Assembly: GCF_900497805.2 (NCBI RefSeq)
Contig: NW_020954713.1
Span: 7,290,180 to 7,354,179, forward strand
From: Vombatus ursinus
Taxonomy: Eukaryota > Chordata > Mammalia > Diprotodontia > Vombatidae
Length of the DNA stretch: 64,000 nt
Reading direction: 5' to 3'
The notes beneath the pieces were generated by a model. It worked only from the letters and a program-made list of their open reading frames with translations. It ran no database searches and was not told where the DNA came from. Positions 42,757-53,560 of this stretch are shown piece by piece; within the stretch, counting starts at the first letter, position 1; every line of letters begins with the position of its first letter. The position numbers and the translations under genes were made by a program.

Positions 42757-43050
42757 CCTCCCTTTCTCTCTCTTTCTATCTGTCTTTGTCTCTGTCCCTC
42801 TATTTGTCTCTCTGTCTGTCTTTCTCTCCCTCTCTGTCTCTCTCTGTCTCTTGCTGTCTCCCCCCTCCCCTCCCTCCCTCTCTCCTTCCTTCCCTTTTTC
42901 CCTCTCTTTCTTTCTCTCTCTCTCCCTCCCTTTCTCTCTTTCTCTCTCTCTGTGTCTTTGTCTCTGTCCCTCTGTCTATTTGTCTCTCTGTCTTTCTCTC
43001 CCTCTCTGTCCCTCTCTCTCTCTGTCTCTCCTTCTTTCCCTACCTTCCTC
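42643..43050. repeat. Long (CT)n microsatellite with sequence gap
   Basis: Pure CT flanking a 10-N gap at 42698-42707, grading into TCTT, TCCC and TGTC variants. True length is unknown. Confidence 0.97.
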
Positions 43051-43129
43051 ATATATATAAAATAAATGTCAGGTAATTAAACATGAATATATTACAAATC
43101 CAAAATTATTCTGGGTTCAAATCATTCTG

Positions 43130-43380
43130 AGACAGCTGGATGGCACAGTGGATAGAATGCTAGCCTTGGAGCCAGGAAGACCTGTCAGTCAATGACCATT
43201 TATTAAGTGCCTACTATGTGCCAGGCATTGTGCTACATGCTAGCTTTGGTTGCTTTAGGTGACATGACTTCAAATCTAGCTGTGTGATTCTGGGCAAATC
43301 ACTTTACCTTTCTAAGCCTCAGTTTCCTTATCTGAAAAATGAAAATACTAATAGTACCTACTTCTAATGTGCTTTATGGA
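43130..43380 (+). mobile_element. MIR SINE, sense, split by short L2 end
   Basis: Head 43130-43187 ('cagctggatggcacagtgg'); CORE and tail 43250-43380 ('ctgggcaaatcactttacc'). An antisense L2 end (43188-43240, 'gtgcctactatgtgccaggc') lies between. Confidence 0.8.
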
Positions 43381-43569
43381 AGCTGGTCCATCACGGAACA
43401 ACTAAAGTTCTGAACCAACAATCCACTTGCAGTCCTCATCTATTACTCCCATCATCTATTCCTTTCATGGACAGTATGTTTGCAGGGAAAACTTGGAGCC
43501 TGATCTTCTTCCCAATATCTTTTAGTAGTTTCTCTGCTCTCTGTAACTCTTTAGAATTGATTTGTCTGG

Positions 43570-43650
43570 TGCCTCAGTTTCTTCATCTGTAAAATGAGAG
43601 GTTTGGGCTCTGTGGCCTCTAAGCCCTTCCATCTCCAAATCTATGATATC
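43570..43650 (+). mobile_element. MIR3 3' part, sense
   Basis: 'cagtttcttcatctgtaaaa' then L3-type end 'ctaagcccttccatctcc'. Confidence 0.75.
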
Positions 43651-43889
43651 TTTAATTTTCTAATCCATTCTGACTTCCAACTTCTAACTCTTTCTGTGCC
43701 CCCCCCCATCCTTCTCCAATGCACATTTCTCATCTTGTGGTTCTATTCTTTTAAGAGACCTTTCCAGAACTGCTTCAGTGACCCATGGTAAGAAAACATT
43801 CTCCATTACCTAGGTGAGTGACAGTAAGAAGCCAAGTCCATCATCCCCTCACCTTAAATGGGTAGGCTCTAGCCAGTTTCCTACATTCA

Positions 43890-44215
43890 GAATTGTGGGA
43901 TTTCAGAGCTAGAAGGGACTTCAATTGCTACTTATTTCAACCCATGTCCTTCAATTTCCCCCCCTACAATCCAATCAAGGTTCAGCTCAAGGGCCTCCTT
44001 CAAGAGGGCTTTCCTGATTGCCCCAGATTCTAGAATCTGTCCCCTCTCCCTACCCCTACCCCTATCACTTCTTATTTGTTTTGTTCACTTACCTGTGAAC
44101 ATGTTGCACTCCCCATCCCCATAGAAATTAAGATCCCCAATGGCATGGGGACATCTGACTTTTGTGAGACTGCCTGGTGCATAGCAGGTGTTTAATAAAT
44201 GCTCACTGATTGATT
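43890..44215. mobile_element. L3/MIR3 end (-) followed by L2 3' region (+)
   Basis: 43890-43965 antisense ('gatttcagagctagaaggga'). 43966-44215 sense L2 ('ttcaagagggctttcctgat', 'catagcaggtgtttaataaa'). Confidence 0.75.
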
Positions 44216-44219
44216 GAGG

Positions 44220-44830
44220 GGCTGCATGGCTACTGGACTTGAAGTTCAAGTCTCATCCTTGCACATGTACTAGCCTTCTCAGTGAGAGTGCTGGGCCTGT
44301 CTGTCATGTCCCTGCTCTCTCCTGCCCGAGAGGCATGATTTTCCCTCAGAACGTTAGGTTAATGAGCACTCCTTGTTCTCACATTTGTGTTTCTGGGTGA
44401 TCTTGGCAGGCTGAAGAGCACTAGACTTGACATACTGGGGGGTGGTGAAGAGAGCAAAAGTGGAAGCCTAAAGAAAGGGGTGTGCTGGTAAATGTGTAAC
44501 AGCCAGCTCTTTGGGAAAATATGTATATATGACACACTTTTGAGTTCCACCTGCATCCTTAACCTTTTCTCCATCACTTTCTTGTCTAGACAATCAACAA
44601 AATGATAAATCCAATCCCAGTTTGTAGCATTTGCCATTTTCCAATGTTTAAATACCCATACTGAACATTTAACAATCAACTCTTGAGAGCCAGTGGGTAT
44701 GAATTGGTTTTAGAACACCCCCGACTAAAGGTATGAAATGTTTCATGTTCCGTCAGACATGGCCACTATTATTGTTTAGTTTGACTTCTCTCTTTTTCTC
44801 AGTACAAGAGAAAATAATAGCTCTTTTTTG
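44220..44830. other. Unassigned sequence
   Basis: About 610 bp. Some wording near 44485 and 44665 ('ggtaaatgtgtaacagccag', 'aacatttaacaatcaactc') suggests an old DNA transposon, but no termini could be paired. Confidence 0.35.
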
Positions 44831-44832
44831 TG

Positions 44833-44890
44833 TTCGAACCCCTAGTACCTACAACACAGTAAGTGCTTGATAAATGGTTATGGATTGATG
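44833..44890 (+). mobile_element. L2 3' tip, sense
   Basis: 'ctagtacctacaacacagta' and 'gcttgataaatgg'. Confidence 0.6.
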
Positions 44891-45087
44891 CAAAGGAAGG
44901 TTCTACGGTAGAACTGGTATATTGGGAAATGAACAACCTGTGCTGGGAAAGAACAGAAGGAATCAATAGAACTTTAAAAAAAGATTTTCAGTCATTTGAG
45001 CACTAGATTTGAATTCTGCCCCAGGCGGCAATGTGACCTTGCCAATGGTACTTCCATAAAATGGGTTTAGTGAATATTATAGTGCTT

Positions 45088-45350
45088 ACTTAGAGCCCTA
45101 GGTGCCAGTGAATAGAGAGCCAGGCCTTGAGTCAGGAAGACTTGAGTTCAAGTGTGACATCCAACACTTCCTAGGCATGTGACCTCCGGGAAGTCACTTA
45201 ACCTGTCTGCCTCAGTTTCCTCATCTGTAAAAAGGGAATAATAATAGCACCTACCTCAAAAAGTTGTTTTAAGGATCAAATGAGATAATAATTGTAAAGC
45301 ACAGTGCCTGGCACATAGTAAGCTCTATATAAATGTTGGCTATTATCATT
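45088..45350 (+). mobile_element. MIR SINE, sense, full length
   Basis: Complete from 'ccttgagtcaggaagacttg' through 'cctcagtttcctcatctgta' to the L2-like tail 'cagtgcctggcacatagtaa' and 'ggctattatcatt'. Confidence 0.92.
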
Positions 45351-45435
45351 TCTTCACTGGATTGCCATGAATATGAAATTACCTAATATATAACAAGTGT
45401 TTGGTAGATTTTCTACTGCCATGTAAATGTGACAT

Positions 45436-45928
45436 GTTGCTGGTATCTTGGCCAAACCACCTGCCCACTTCCCTTGCTCTTGCTCTTGCTGTGGGGATGA
45501 CAGAGATGGAAGGGGCTCAGAGGCCTTCCAGTACAGCCCCCACATCTTACAGATGGGGAAACTGAGGCCCTGAGAAGTTAAGTAATTTTCCCAAGTTCGT
45601 ACAGGTCACAAGAAGAAGGATGGCCCAGAGCAAAATTAGCCTTTGCCCATATACCCCATCTCCCAAATCCCTGCATTTTTTCAATATTTGGTATCCTTTC
45701 TAGAAAGTCCTACCATAGCATTCTACCCAGGCATGACTTCCCCAGGAGAGCATACCATGTAACAGACCTTCCTCTTCTCCCTTCCTTTCACCTCAGTATT
45801 TGGGCCAGTGACTGCTGTCTAGCTGCTCATCGTGCACTTGGGAAAGGCCACTGGACTTGGAGTCAATGGTCCTGAATTCAAATTCCAGCTCCTCCATTTA
45901 CTTGCTGTGTGACCTTGGCCAGGCCTCA
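45436..45928 (+). repeat. Diverged direct duplicate, copy A
   Basis: Colinear with 49173-49679. It includes an antisense MIR3 (45494-45630), a non-SINE middle (about 45630-45835) and a MIR-like end. Matching wording includes 'gcaaaattagcctttgccc' and 'gacttccccaggagagcata'. Confidence 0.8.
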
Positions 45929-46264
45929 TCCCCTATCTGAGCCTCCATTTCTTATGAATCATATGACTGTTCCAGTGAATGATGGATCAGTGTATAGCCC
46001 TTCTTGGGTAATATAAACAACTTGTGGAGACACAAAAGCTGAAAGAATGGCTTTAATTATGGAAACGTGAGGCACCCTGATGTGACACAGACTCAGATAT
46101 ATACATATGTGTGTGTATTTTTACCTGCTTAGAACTTGCCCTGCCTTCAATGTATATGCACATATAAACTGGGGATAACATTTATGTCAATGGAGAGTAA
46201 TAGGTAAGGGCTTCTCTCCCAGAAGAATACAGAGGTCAGATATTACTTAAATCTTACAAATTAT
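45929..46264. other. Unassigned sequence
   Basis: No gene or repeat recognised. Confidence 0.4.
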
Positions 46265-46434
46265 TTTTTACTTTTCTGAGATCACATCTCTGGCATCCAA
46301 CTCATGATGTCCACTCTCCAGGCTACCACCCTAATTCAAACTCCCCATTGTTTCTTCCTTGGATTATTGTAATAGCCTCCCCATTGGTCTCTTTGCCTCC
46401 AGGTTCTTCTCTCTCCAATCAGTCCTCTATAATC

Positions 46435-46600
46435 TGAGGTGTCAAACTCAGCCCGCAAAACTCAGATGCCATAGCAAACAGACTAAGATACAATTGGGAA
46501 ATATTTAACAAAATAAATAAAAATACAATAGAAAATAGATAATGTTAATATGTGGTTTTCTAAGTCAACTTGCCCACTCTGGAGATTTTTATATAGTCTA
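46435..46600. mobile_element. Probable DNA-transposon insert in L2
   Basis: 'gaggtgtcaaactcagccc' start and A/T-rich body ('aaataaataaaaatacaata') resemble a common marsupial non-autonomous element. The right terminus is unclear. Confidence 0.5.
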
Positions 46601-47044
46601 GTGCTCCCCATCTTTGCTTAAGCTTGGCACCAGGAGTCTACAGAGCAAATTGCCAAAAGACAAATCTGACCATAGCACTCATCTGCTCAAGGAGTTTTGG
46701 TGGCTCCCTGTTGCTTCAAGGATATAATACGAACTTCTCATTTTGGACTTTGAAGTGCTTCATGATTTGGCTTCACCATATCTTTCCAGTATTTTCACAT
46801 TACTCTTCAACACATTTCCTTAAATTCTAGCAGAGACCTGTTTACTATTCACCATACACGGCATTTCTTTTCCCGTCACCATCCATTTTCATGACTTGTG
46901 CTCAATGTCTGTTCAAAATCTTAGCTAAATTCAAGGCTCAGTTCAGGTACTACTTCCTTCAAAAGAACTTTTTTGATTCCTTCTTCTCCATTTCAAAGGC
47001 TTTCCCTAACCCCCAAATCACTTTGTATTTACTTTTGTATGAAG

Positions 47045-47310
47045 CAGTCATTTCATTTGTTCACTTGTTTTTCAGTCATGTCCTACTTTTCATGACCCCA
47101 TTTGGGGTTTTCTTGGCAAAGATACTGGAGTGCTTTGTCATTTCATTCTCCAGCTCATTTGGCAGATGAGGAAACTGAGGTAAACAGGGTTAAGTGACTT
47201 GCCCAGGGTCATACAGCTACGAATTGTCTGCACCTGGATTTGAACTTAGGAAGATGAGTTTCCTGACTCCAGGCCCATTGCTCTATCCATTGTGTCACCT
47301 AACTGTCCCC
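47045..47310 (-). mobile_element. MAR1 SINE, antisense, nested in L2
   Basis: Full-length. Short duplication 'atgaag' at 47039-47044 and 47311-47316, with L2 colinear across it. Confidence 0.93.
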
Positions 47311-47505
47311 ATGAAGTATTATGTTGTATTTACTTTCATATGTTACTTTGTATTTACTAATCTGCGTACATATTGTATCCCTCATAGAATGTAAGATCCT
47401 TGAGGACAGGCAGGGGTTGTTCCTTTATTGTCTTTGCATCTCCAGCCCCTGATATAATTCTTGGCATGTAGTGGGTGCTTAGGAAATATTTGTTGGATTG
47501 GATCA

Positions 47506-47984
47506 AACTGAATTGAGATTCTGAACCCTTTTGCACTTTAGATTAAAAATCCAGGAAGCCAGAATCATCCTGGGTGTTGTATTTCAAAGTGCAAGAATGG
47601 TTTCTTACAGAAGAAAAGCACTGATATTGAGAAGAAGAGCTGGTGTCTGTGGGTTTGGCTTCCTCTCTCGTCCCCTCATCTTTTTTTTAAGCAGGAATAT
47701 TGAGATTTCTTCTTCGTCACCATGGCACTGACCTGTCCTAAATCACTGTCTCAGCCGCTCCTGGACGTGGATGCGGAGTCAACCTTAATTAGAAGGCATT
47801 CACATACAGTCAAGAGCAAGTAATATTCCCACCAACTGAGGACCCCAAGGAGACACAAAGAATAGTGAGGAATAGCTGGTGGGGATTTGCATTTTATAGA
47901 ATTTATAGCAAACAGGGAGCCAGTTCTGGGCCCATAAAAAGTGTTATTTAGGCAGGAGCTTTTAGGTTTTATTAAATCCAAGAT
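47506..47984. other. Repeat-free block
   Basis: About 480 bp with no recognised repeat. Slightly C/G-richer around 47725-47790 ('gccgctcctggacgtggatg'). No supported exon. Confidence 0.35.
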
Positions 47985-48235
47985 TTTCCTCCTCCTCTCC
48001 TCTTCTCCTTTTCTTGTTTCCCCCTTTCTTCCTCTCTTCTTTCTTCTTTCCCTCTCCCCCTTTTTTCCTACCTTCTTTCTCTTTCTCTTCCTCCTGCCCT
48101 GCCTCCTCTTTCACTTATCTTTGTTTTCTACCCTTGGCTATCCTCTCCTTTTCCTCCTCTCCTTCCCCATCTTCTCCTTTTCCATCATCTTTTCTCTAGC
48201 CACCCTTCCTCTCCTCTCTTCTGCTCTCACTTACC
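47985..48235. repeat. Pyrimidine tract (TC/TCC-rich)
   Basis: About 250 bp almost free of purines on the plus strand. Confidence 0.92.
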
Positions 48236-48379
48236 AACCCCCTCGCCTGCTATAAGTACTTTCCTCTTTTTAGTCTGGTTACAATAATCACATCAGCATT
48301 ATCACGGCACCTGGAAAGAGCATGTCAGTCTACTGCCTTTTGGGTCAGTTCAACATCCCTGTGATTCTCCTCATAAAAA

Positions 48380-48540
48380 CCTCCTGCTCTAGCCATTACA
48401 ACCCTATGTATGTGGCCTTCTCCTATGAGAATGCAGTATCCTGGAGAGCAGGGACTGTCTCCGTTTTGCATTTGTATCACTAGCACTTAGCAAAGTGTTT
48501 GGCACACAGTGGATACTTAATAAATGCCTTTTCATTCAAC
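48380..48540 (+). mobile_element. L2 3' end, sense
   Basis: 'cagtatcctggagagcaggg', 'gtttggcacacagtggatac', 'ttaataaatgcc'. Confidence 0.8.
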
Positions 48541-48609
48541 CAGAGACCTCACATCCCCTGGCTGTTACAACTCCTTGGTGCCATCCCCTCTAGTGAAATG
48601 GAAAAGCTC

Positions 48610-48790
48610 ATAGGATCATAGATTTAGAGCCAGAAGTGACCTTGAAGGCCATCTAGTTCAATTTCCTCACTTTTGACAGATAAGGAAACCAAGGACCAAT
48701 GACTTCCAAGATCACTCGGGTAGTAAATGTCAGAGGCAGAAAGAACTCACTGAAGCCACAGGCAAGGCTTTTTGCACCATGCCAAATTGC
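48610..48790 (-). mobile_element. MIR3 SINE, antisense
   Basis: 'ggatcatagatttagagcca', 'gacagataaggaaaccaagg'. Confidence 0.8.
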
Positions 48791-48809
48791 CCACTTAAAG
48801 GCTATTAGG

Positions 48810-49190
48810 AAGCAGTGGCAAGACCATGAGATTGGGAATAAGAAGACGCTAATGCTAGTCCAGGCATCTCTACTTATTAGCTGGTTAACTTTGGGTAAAT
48901 CACATCATCTCTCTGAGCCTGGGTTTCCTTGTCAAAAAAACAGGAATAAAAATGTTTGCATTTTCTAATTCTTAGTGTTATGAGGAAAAATGCCACAATG
49001 AAAAATTAATTAACATTACATTGTAAAGTCCTTGAGGGGAGGGACTGTCTTTTTATCTTTCTATATATCCTCAATTCTTGGCATAGTGCCTGACATATAG
49101 TAGGTGATTAATAAATGTTTTTTGATTGATAATTAGTTATAATGTAGATCTTTTAGTACTATATAAATTTGAGTTGTTATCTTTGCCAAA
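48810..49190 (+). mobile_element. MIR SINE, sense, split by L2 3' end
   Basis: MIR 48810-49005 ('tttgggtaaatcacatcatc') and 49140-49190. A sense L2 end (49010-49135, 'aaagtccttgaggggaggga') is inserted. Confidence 0.72.
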
Positions 49191-49679
49191 CTACCTGCCC
49201 ACCTCCCTGAACTTTCTCTGGGGGATCATAGGATCCTAGACCTAGAGATGAAAGGGGACTCAAAGGCCTTCTAATCCAACCCCCTCATTTTATAGTTGGA
49301 GAAACTGAGACCCAGAGAATGTGACTACCCCAAGCTTATGCAAGTCAAAAGGGACAGAGGCAGGACGGCCTGGGGCAAAATTAGATTTTGCCCACCTGCC
49401 TCATCTCCCAGTCCCCTGCATTCTATCAAGTATGTGCTACCTTCAACCCTTAGCTTTCTAGAAAATTCAACCATAACATTCTATCCAGGCTTGACTTCCC
49501 CAAGAAAGTACACCATGAAATAGATCTTCTTCTTCACCTTGCACTCCAGGATCTGGGAAAGCGACTGCGGTCTCCTCATCATGGGGTTGTGGGAAGGGCA
49601 CTGAATTCGGAGTCAATGCCTGTGGATTCCAATTGCAGGTCTTCCACTGACTAGTTATGTAACCTCAGCCAAGTCCTGA
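49173..49679 (+). repeat. Diverged direct duplicate, copy B
   Basis: Partner of 45436-45928 about 3.7 kb upstream. Same order of MIR3(-), middle segment ('gcaaaattagattttgccc', 'gacttccccaagaaagtaca') and MIR-like end. By eye about three quarters of bases agree. Confidence 0.8.
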
Positions 49680-49833
49680 TATACTTTTCAAAATATTTGG
49701 GGGAGCCAACCAATACAGAGTTCTTACATACAGCTGTATAATGACATGGAGTATGTGCCCTGCAAACTTTAGAAGAACATTTGTATGGTGAATTAAGGTT
49801 TATAAAATACTTTTCACATGTTATTTTATTTAA

Positions 49834-50325
49834 GGCACTTAGGAGGTACAGTGGATATAACATTAGGCCTGGAATCAAGAAGACTTGAACTCAAATATGA
49901 CCTAAGATATTTACTAATTGTGTGACCCTGAGCAAGTCACTCAACTGCTGTTTGCCTCAGTTTCCTCAATGTAAAAGGGGGATAGTAACAACATTTACCC
50001 TCACAGGGTTGTTGTAAGGATCAAATGAGATATTTGTAAAAATATATTGTTGTTCAGTTGTGTCCAACACTTCATGACCTTGTTTGGATTTTTTTTGGCA
50101 AAGGTAGTGGAATGGTTTGCCATTTCCTTCTCCAGCTCATTTTACAGAAGAGGAAACCGAGGCAAACAGGGTGAAGTGATTTTCCCAGGGTCACACAGCT
50201 AGTAAGTGTTAGAGGTCAGATGTGAACTCAGGTCTTCCTGACACCAGGCCCAATATTCTATCCACTGTACCACCCAGCTGCCCCTAAAAACACATTAGTA
50301 GGTGCTATATAAATGCTTACTCCTT
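49834..50325 (+). mobile_element. MIR SINE, sense, middle of triple nest
   Basis: 49834-50043 ('cctcagtttcctcaatgtaa') and 50285-50325 ('aggtgctatataaatgctta'). A (TTCC)n run ends it at 50341. Confidence 0.82.
50044..50284 (-). mobile_element. MAR1 SINE, antisense, innermost of triple nest
   Basis: 'cagttgtgtccaacacttca', 'ccttctccagctcattttac', 'ctatccactgtaccaccc'. Short duplication 'taaaaa' on both sides. Confidence 0.93.
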
Positions 50326-50520
50326 CCTTCCTTCCTTCCTTAAATTATATGTAATTCTGAGGAATAGAAACTATAGATATTATCAACTTTATTTTACAAA
50401 TGAGGAAAATGAGGACCAGATTGGTTAAGTGATTTGTCCAATGTCATATATAGCTAGTATTTTTTCAGAAGTATGATGTGAACTCAGAACATTACTCTAT
50501 CTATTACCTCTGTGTTGCCT

Positions 50521-50648
50521 CTCATTTATATCACACTGTCAATTTCAGTCATTATTATTATCCCAGCCATGTCTCCCTTCACCTACCCAACTGGTTTCTT
50601 AAGACCTGTACAAAAGGTGTCTCATGGGACCATTTCCTTCTCTCCTAG
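50521..50648 (+). other. 3' end of intron with splice acceptor
   Basis: Repeat-free sequence ending in a pyrimidine tract 'catttccttctctcctag' with AG at 50647-50648 directly before the exon. Confidence 0.7.
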
Positions 50649-50738
50649 GAGCATGAATTGAAGGATGCTGCACAAGGGAAGAGTCGCCTGAGACTTCAGT
50701 ATGCTAACCTTTTCCACAAGGCACTGCAGTATGAGCAG
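50649..50738 (+). CDS. Internal coding exon, gene not identified
   Basis: A 90-nt exon, phase 0 at both ends, encoding 30 residues. It begins EHELKDAAQGKSRLRLQ and ends in YEQ. The acceptor has a strong pyrimidine tract and CTCCTAG; the donor is CAG|GTAACC. The frame is open throughout, while other frames are not clearly better. The peptide is charged and lacks Pro; Leu and Tyr recur at heptad-like spacing, consistent with a helix or coiled coil, though 30 residues are too few to be sure. The segment lies between a MIR nest and an L1, in DNA matching no repeat I know, which supports a host exon. Neighbouring exons are outside the window or not recognised, so host introns of at least 50 kb upstream and 13 kb downstream are implied. 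I do not recognise the protein. A pseudo-exon matching splice rules by chance is the main alternative. Confidence 0.8.
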
Positions 50739-50999
50739 GTAACCATGTGCTTTCACTGTCCTGACCTGGGGCGAAATCACTCAACATAGCTCCACTTATA
50801 GATAGACATGAGGTCTAGTGGTCAGGTCATTACAAGAACTCTTAAAAAAATTAATGTTATTATTTTTCAATCAAAAAAATTCAGTTTCTTTCCCCCCTAC
50901 CCCCACTTCTTATATTAAGAAAAATAAAAACAAAAACAAAATCCTTGTAACAAAAATGCACAGTCGAACGAAACTAATTCCCACATTGGCCATGTGTGT

Positions 51000-51155
51000 G
51001 TATGAATACATATATATATGTTATTATCTCATATATATCTATATATGTATATACACAGAGATGAGACATATTTAAATACATATATGCATATACATATATA
51101 TAGTGTATGTATATATATACATATATATACATACATATATATGTATATGTACATA
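51000..51155. repeat. (TA/CATA)n microsatellite
   Basis: ATATAC/ATGTAT alternation within the L1 3' UTR. Confidence 0.92.
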
Positions 51156-52302
51156 TCTAATGTCTTATTTTACATCACGAGTCCATCACCTCTCTCTCAG
51201 GTTGTGGGTAGCATGTTTCATCATGGGTTCTCTGCAATTATAGTTGATCATTGTGTCAGAGGTCTTAAATGTTTCTAAGTTGTTTGGTTTTTTTTAAATG
51301 TTGTTATTGTAGAAATTATTCACTTTGTTTTGCACACTTCATTCTGCATCAGTTCAAAGCAGTTTTCCAAGGTTTCTCTGATATCATCTTCATCTGTCTC
51401 ACAGCATGACATAACCCTATTACATGCATATACAATAATTTGTTCAGCTATTCCTTAGTTGATGGACGGCCCCTTTAATTTCCAATTCTAAAGTACCACA
51501 GCAAGAGCTGCTATAAATAATTTTGTACGTATGGATCATTTCATCTTTCTTTGCTGTCCTTGATGGATAACCCTAGTAATAGTATCAGTGGGTGAAAGAG
51601 TGAGCACAGCTTAGTGACTCTTGATGCAAAATCACAAATTGCTTTCCAGAATGGCTAGACCAGTTCACAGTTCAACCAAAATGTGTTGATTTTCCTACAG
51701 CCCTTCCCATTTTGTGATTTTCTGTTTTGTTTTGTTTTCTTTTGGCCAACTTTGTCAATTTTATAGATGAGAGGTTGCATTTCTCTAATTATTACTGATT
51801 TTGGAGTATTTTTTTTTCATATGGCTATTGATATCTTGGATTTCTTCCTCTGAAAACTACCTGTTGTTATCCTTTGACCATTTATCAATTGGCAAATGCT
51901 TCTTATTCTTATAAATTTGAATCAATTCCCTAAATACCTTGGAAAAGAGACCTTTATCAAAGAAACACACTGCAAAGATTTTGCTTCTCAATTACGTGCT
52001 TTCCTTTTAATTTTAACTGTATTCATCTTGTTGGTGCAAAAACTTTTCAATTTCATATAATCAATAAATATACTTCTATTCCTGTTCTCTTCTTCTCTTT
52101 CCCCTGTCCAGAGTCCATCACAAGTTCTTTCTCTTTTGTTCTTTCCTTTTAAACACTTCTTTATAATCGACCCCTCTATGAGTAGAGTTTGTTTTGCTTA
52201 GGAAAAATACCTCCATGAATCTACCCTCCCTCTTATTCTTCATTTCCTACTCCCCTTTCTTTCTTGTTTGCCTGTTGAGTGAAATGTATTCCTGTACCCA
52301 AC

Positions 52303-52341
52303 TCTGTGTGTGTGTGTGTGTGTGTATGTGTGTGTGTGTGG
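52303..52341. repeat. (TG)n microsatellite
   Basis: TG run with one TA interruption. Another short GT run lies at 53727-53745. Confidence 0.92.
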
Positions 52342-52399
52342 TGTTCTTCCCTCCTTTGACCATTTCAGATAAAAGTGAGGTTCAAACGTTCATAGAGAA

Positions 52400-52580
52400 A
52401 AACAGGTAGTACAGTGGGTAGAGCCCTGAACTTAAAAGTCAGAAAGACCCAAGTCCAAATCTGGCCCGAGACACTTATTAGTTGTATGATCCTGGGAAGG
52501 TCACTTAAGTGCTGTCTGCCTCAGTTTCCTAATCTGCAAAATGATGATAATAATAGCACCTACCTCCCAGGGTTGTTGAC
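52400..52580 (+). mobile_element. MIR SINE, sense
   Basis: 'gtagtacagtgggtagagcc', 'tcctgggaaggtcacttaag', 'caaaatgatgataataatag'. Confidence 0.85.
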
Positions 52581-52654
52581 CTTGACTGAATCCCTTATCT
52601 TCTCTGATTCTCTGCAAAGCAAAAGGGTTGATCCCAATATTTTTCTAAAAATAT

Positions 52655-53560
52655 TAAGATATTTAATGGTGATAAAAAGACAAAAATCAGTCCTTGCCCT
52701 CAAAGAAATTACATTTTACCAGATGGATACAACATGTGCACAGATAAGTTGATACAAGCTAATTTCAGGAGGGAAAGAATTCTAACCACCAGAGCGACCA
52801 GGAAGGCTGACCATTAAGAGTGGCACCTGGGATGGATTGTGAAGGAAGCTAAGAATTCTAAGAGACGGTGGTATGATAGGGAATGCTTCATGGACAGCCT
52901 GTGTGATAAGTGCTATAGCAGAAAGAACATGTCAGACACAGAAGACTTGGGTTCAAATCCTGTCTCTGCCTCTTGTTAACAGTGTGACAATGGGCAAATC
53001 ACCTCTCTAGACTCCAGTTTTCTCATTTGTAAAAAGGAGGGGGGCGTGGTCAGACTAGGTGGCCACTGAAGTTTCTTTCTGTTCTAAATCTATGCTCCTA
53101 TAAATACAGAATTTGGGAAACAGCTAGTGAAAGCTAGTTTGGCCAGAACATAGAATACCTAAGGATTGAGGAATGGGGAGCAGGTATTGTGGGGGAAAAA
53201 CAAACTAGAAGGGTAAGGGGAACTAGGTTGTAGAGAGCTTTAAGTTCCAGGTTGAAGAGACTATATTTCATCCTGGAGGCAGTAGGGAGCCACTGAAAGT
53301 TTTTGAGTGATAGAGTAAGGCCTGTTCCTTAAGAAACATTTTGGGAGCTGTGTGGACAATGGCTTCAAGAACTAAGTAATAATATCCATTAGATTTAGTA
53401 CTTAAGACATCATTATTGACACTAGAGAGAGAAATCAGTTTCATTTGAGTGATGGGATGAGAAGCCAGATTGCAAGGGATTGAGAAGTGAGTGAGTGGGA
53501 AGACAGCAGAAAGCAGAAGAGTTCATCAGGGGACACATGCAAGCAGGGCAGTGTTGGAAC
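52655..53560 (-). mobile_element. L2 3' region, antisense, split by MIR3
   Basis: 52655-52907 ('ccttgccctcaaagaaatta') and 53106-53560 ('ggaggcagtagggagccact', 'gaagccagattgcaagggat') are colinear L2. Confidence 0.8.
52908..53105 (+). mobile_element. MIR3 SINE nested in L2
   Basis: 'agacttgggttcaaatcctg', 'gggcaaatcacctctctaga', L3-type end 'tctaaatctatgctcctata'. Confidence 0.88.

Larger units (their letters stand above)
46265..47505 (+). mobile_element. L2 LINE, sense, long, two insertions
   Basis: Colinear L2 from ORF2 end to 3' terminus: 'ggattattgtaatagcctcc', 'ggtggctccctgttgcttca', 'ttcaggtactacttccttc', 'gaatgtaagatccttgagga', 'gggtgcttaggaaatatttg'. Split at 46435-46600 and 47045-47310. 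Confidence 0.88.
49775..50520 (-). mobile_element. MIR SINE, antisense, outermost of a triple nest
   Basis: 49775-49833 ('attaaggtttataaaatact') resumes at 50341-50520 ('attttacaaatgaggaaaat', 'gatgtgaactcagaac'). Confidence 0.75.
50815..52400 (-). mobile_element. L1 3' UTR and ORF2 end, antisense, old
   Basis: 'ctattccttagttgatggac', 'tgctttccagaatggctaga', 'cctttgaccatttatcaatt' are antisense L1 ORF2. 3' UTR lies to the left, and L1-like wording continues at 52080-52400 ('cctttgaccatttcagataa'). Confidence 0.85.

Noticed and set aside
42609-43076. Open frames of 138-155 codons rich in Leu/Ser or Glu/Arg
   Set aside because: Translations of the CT microsatellite and its N gap.
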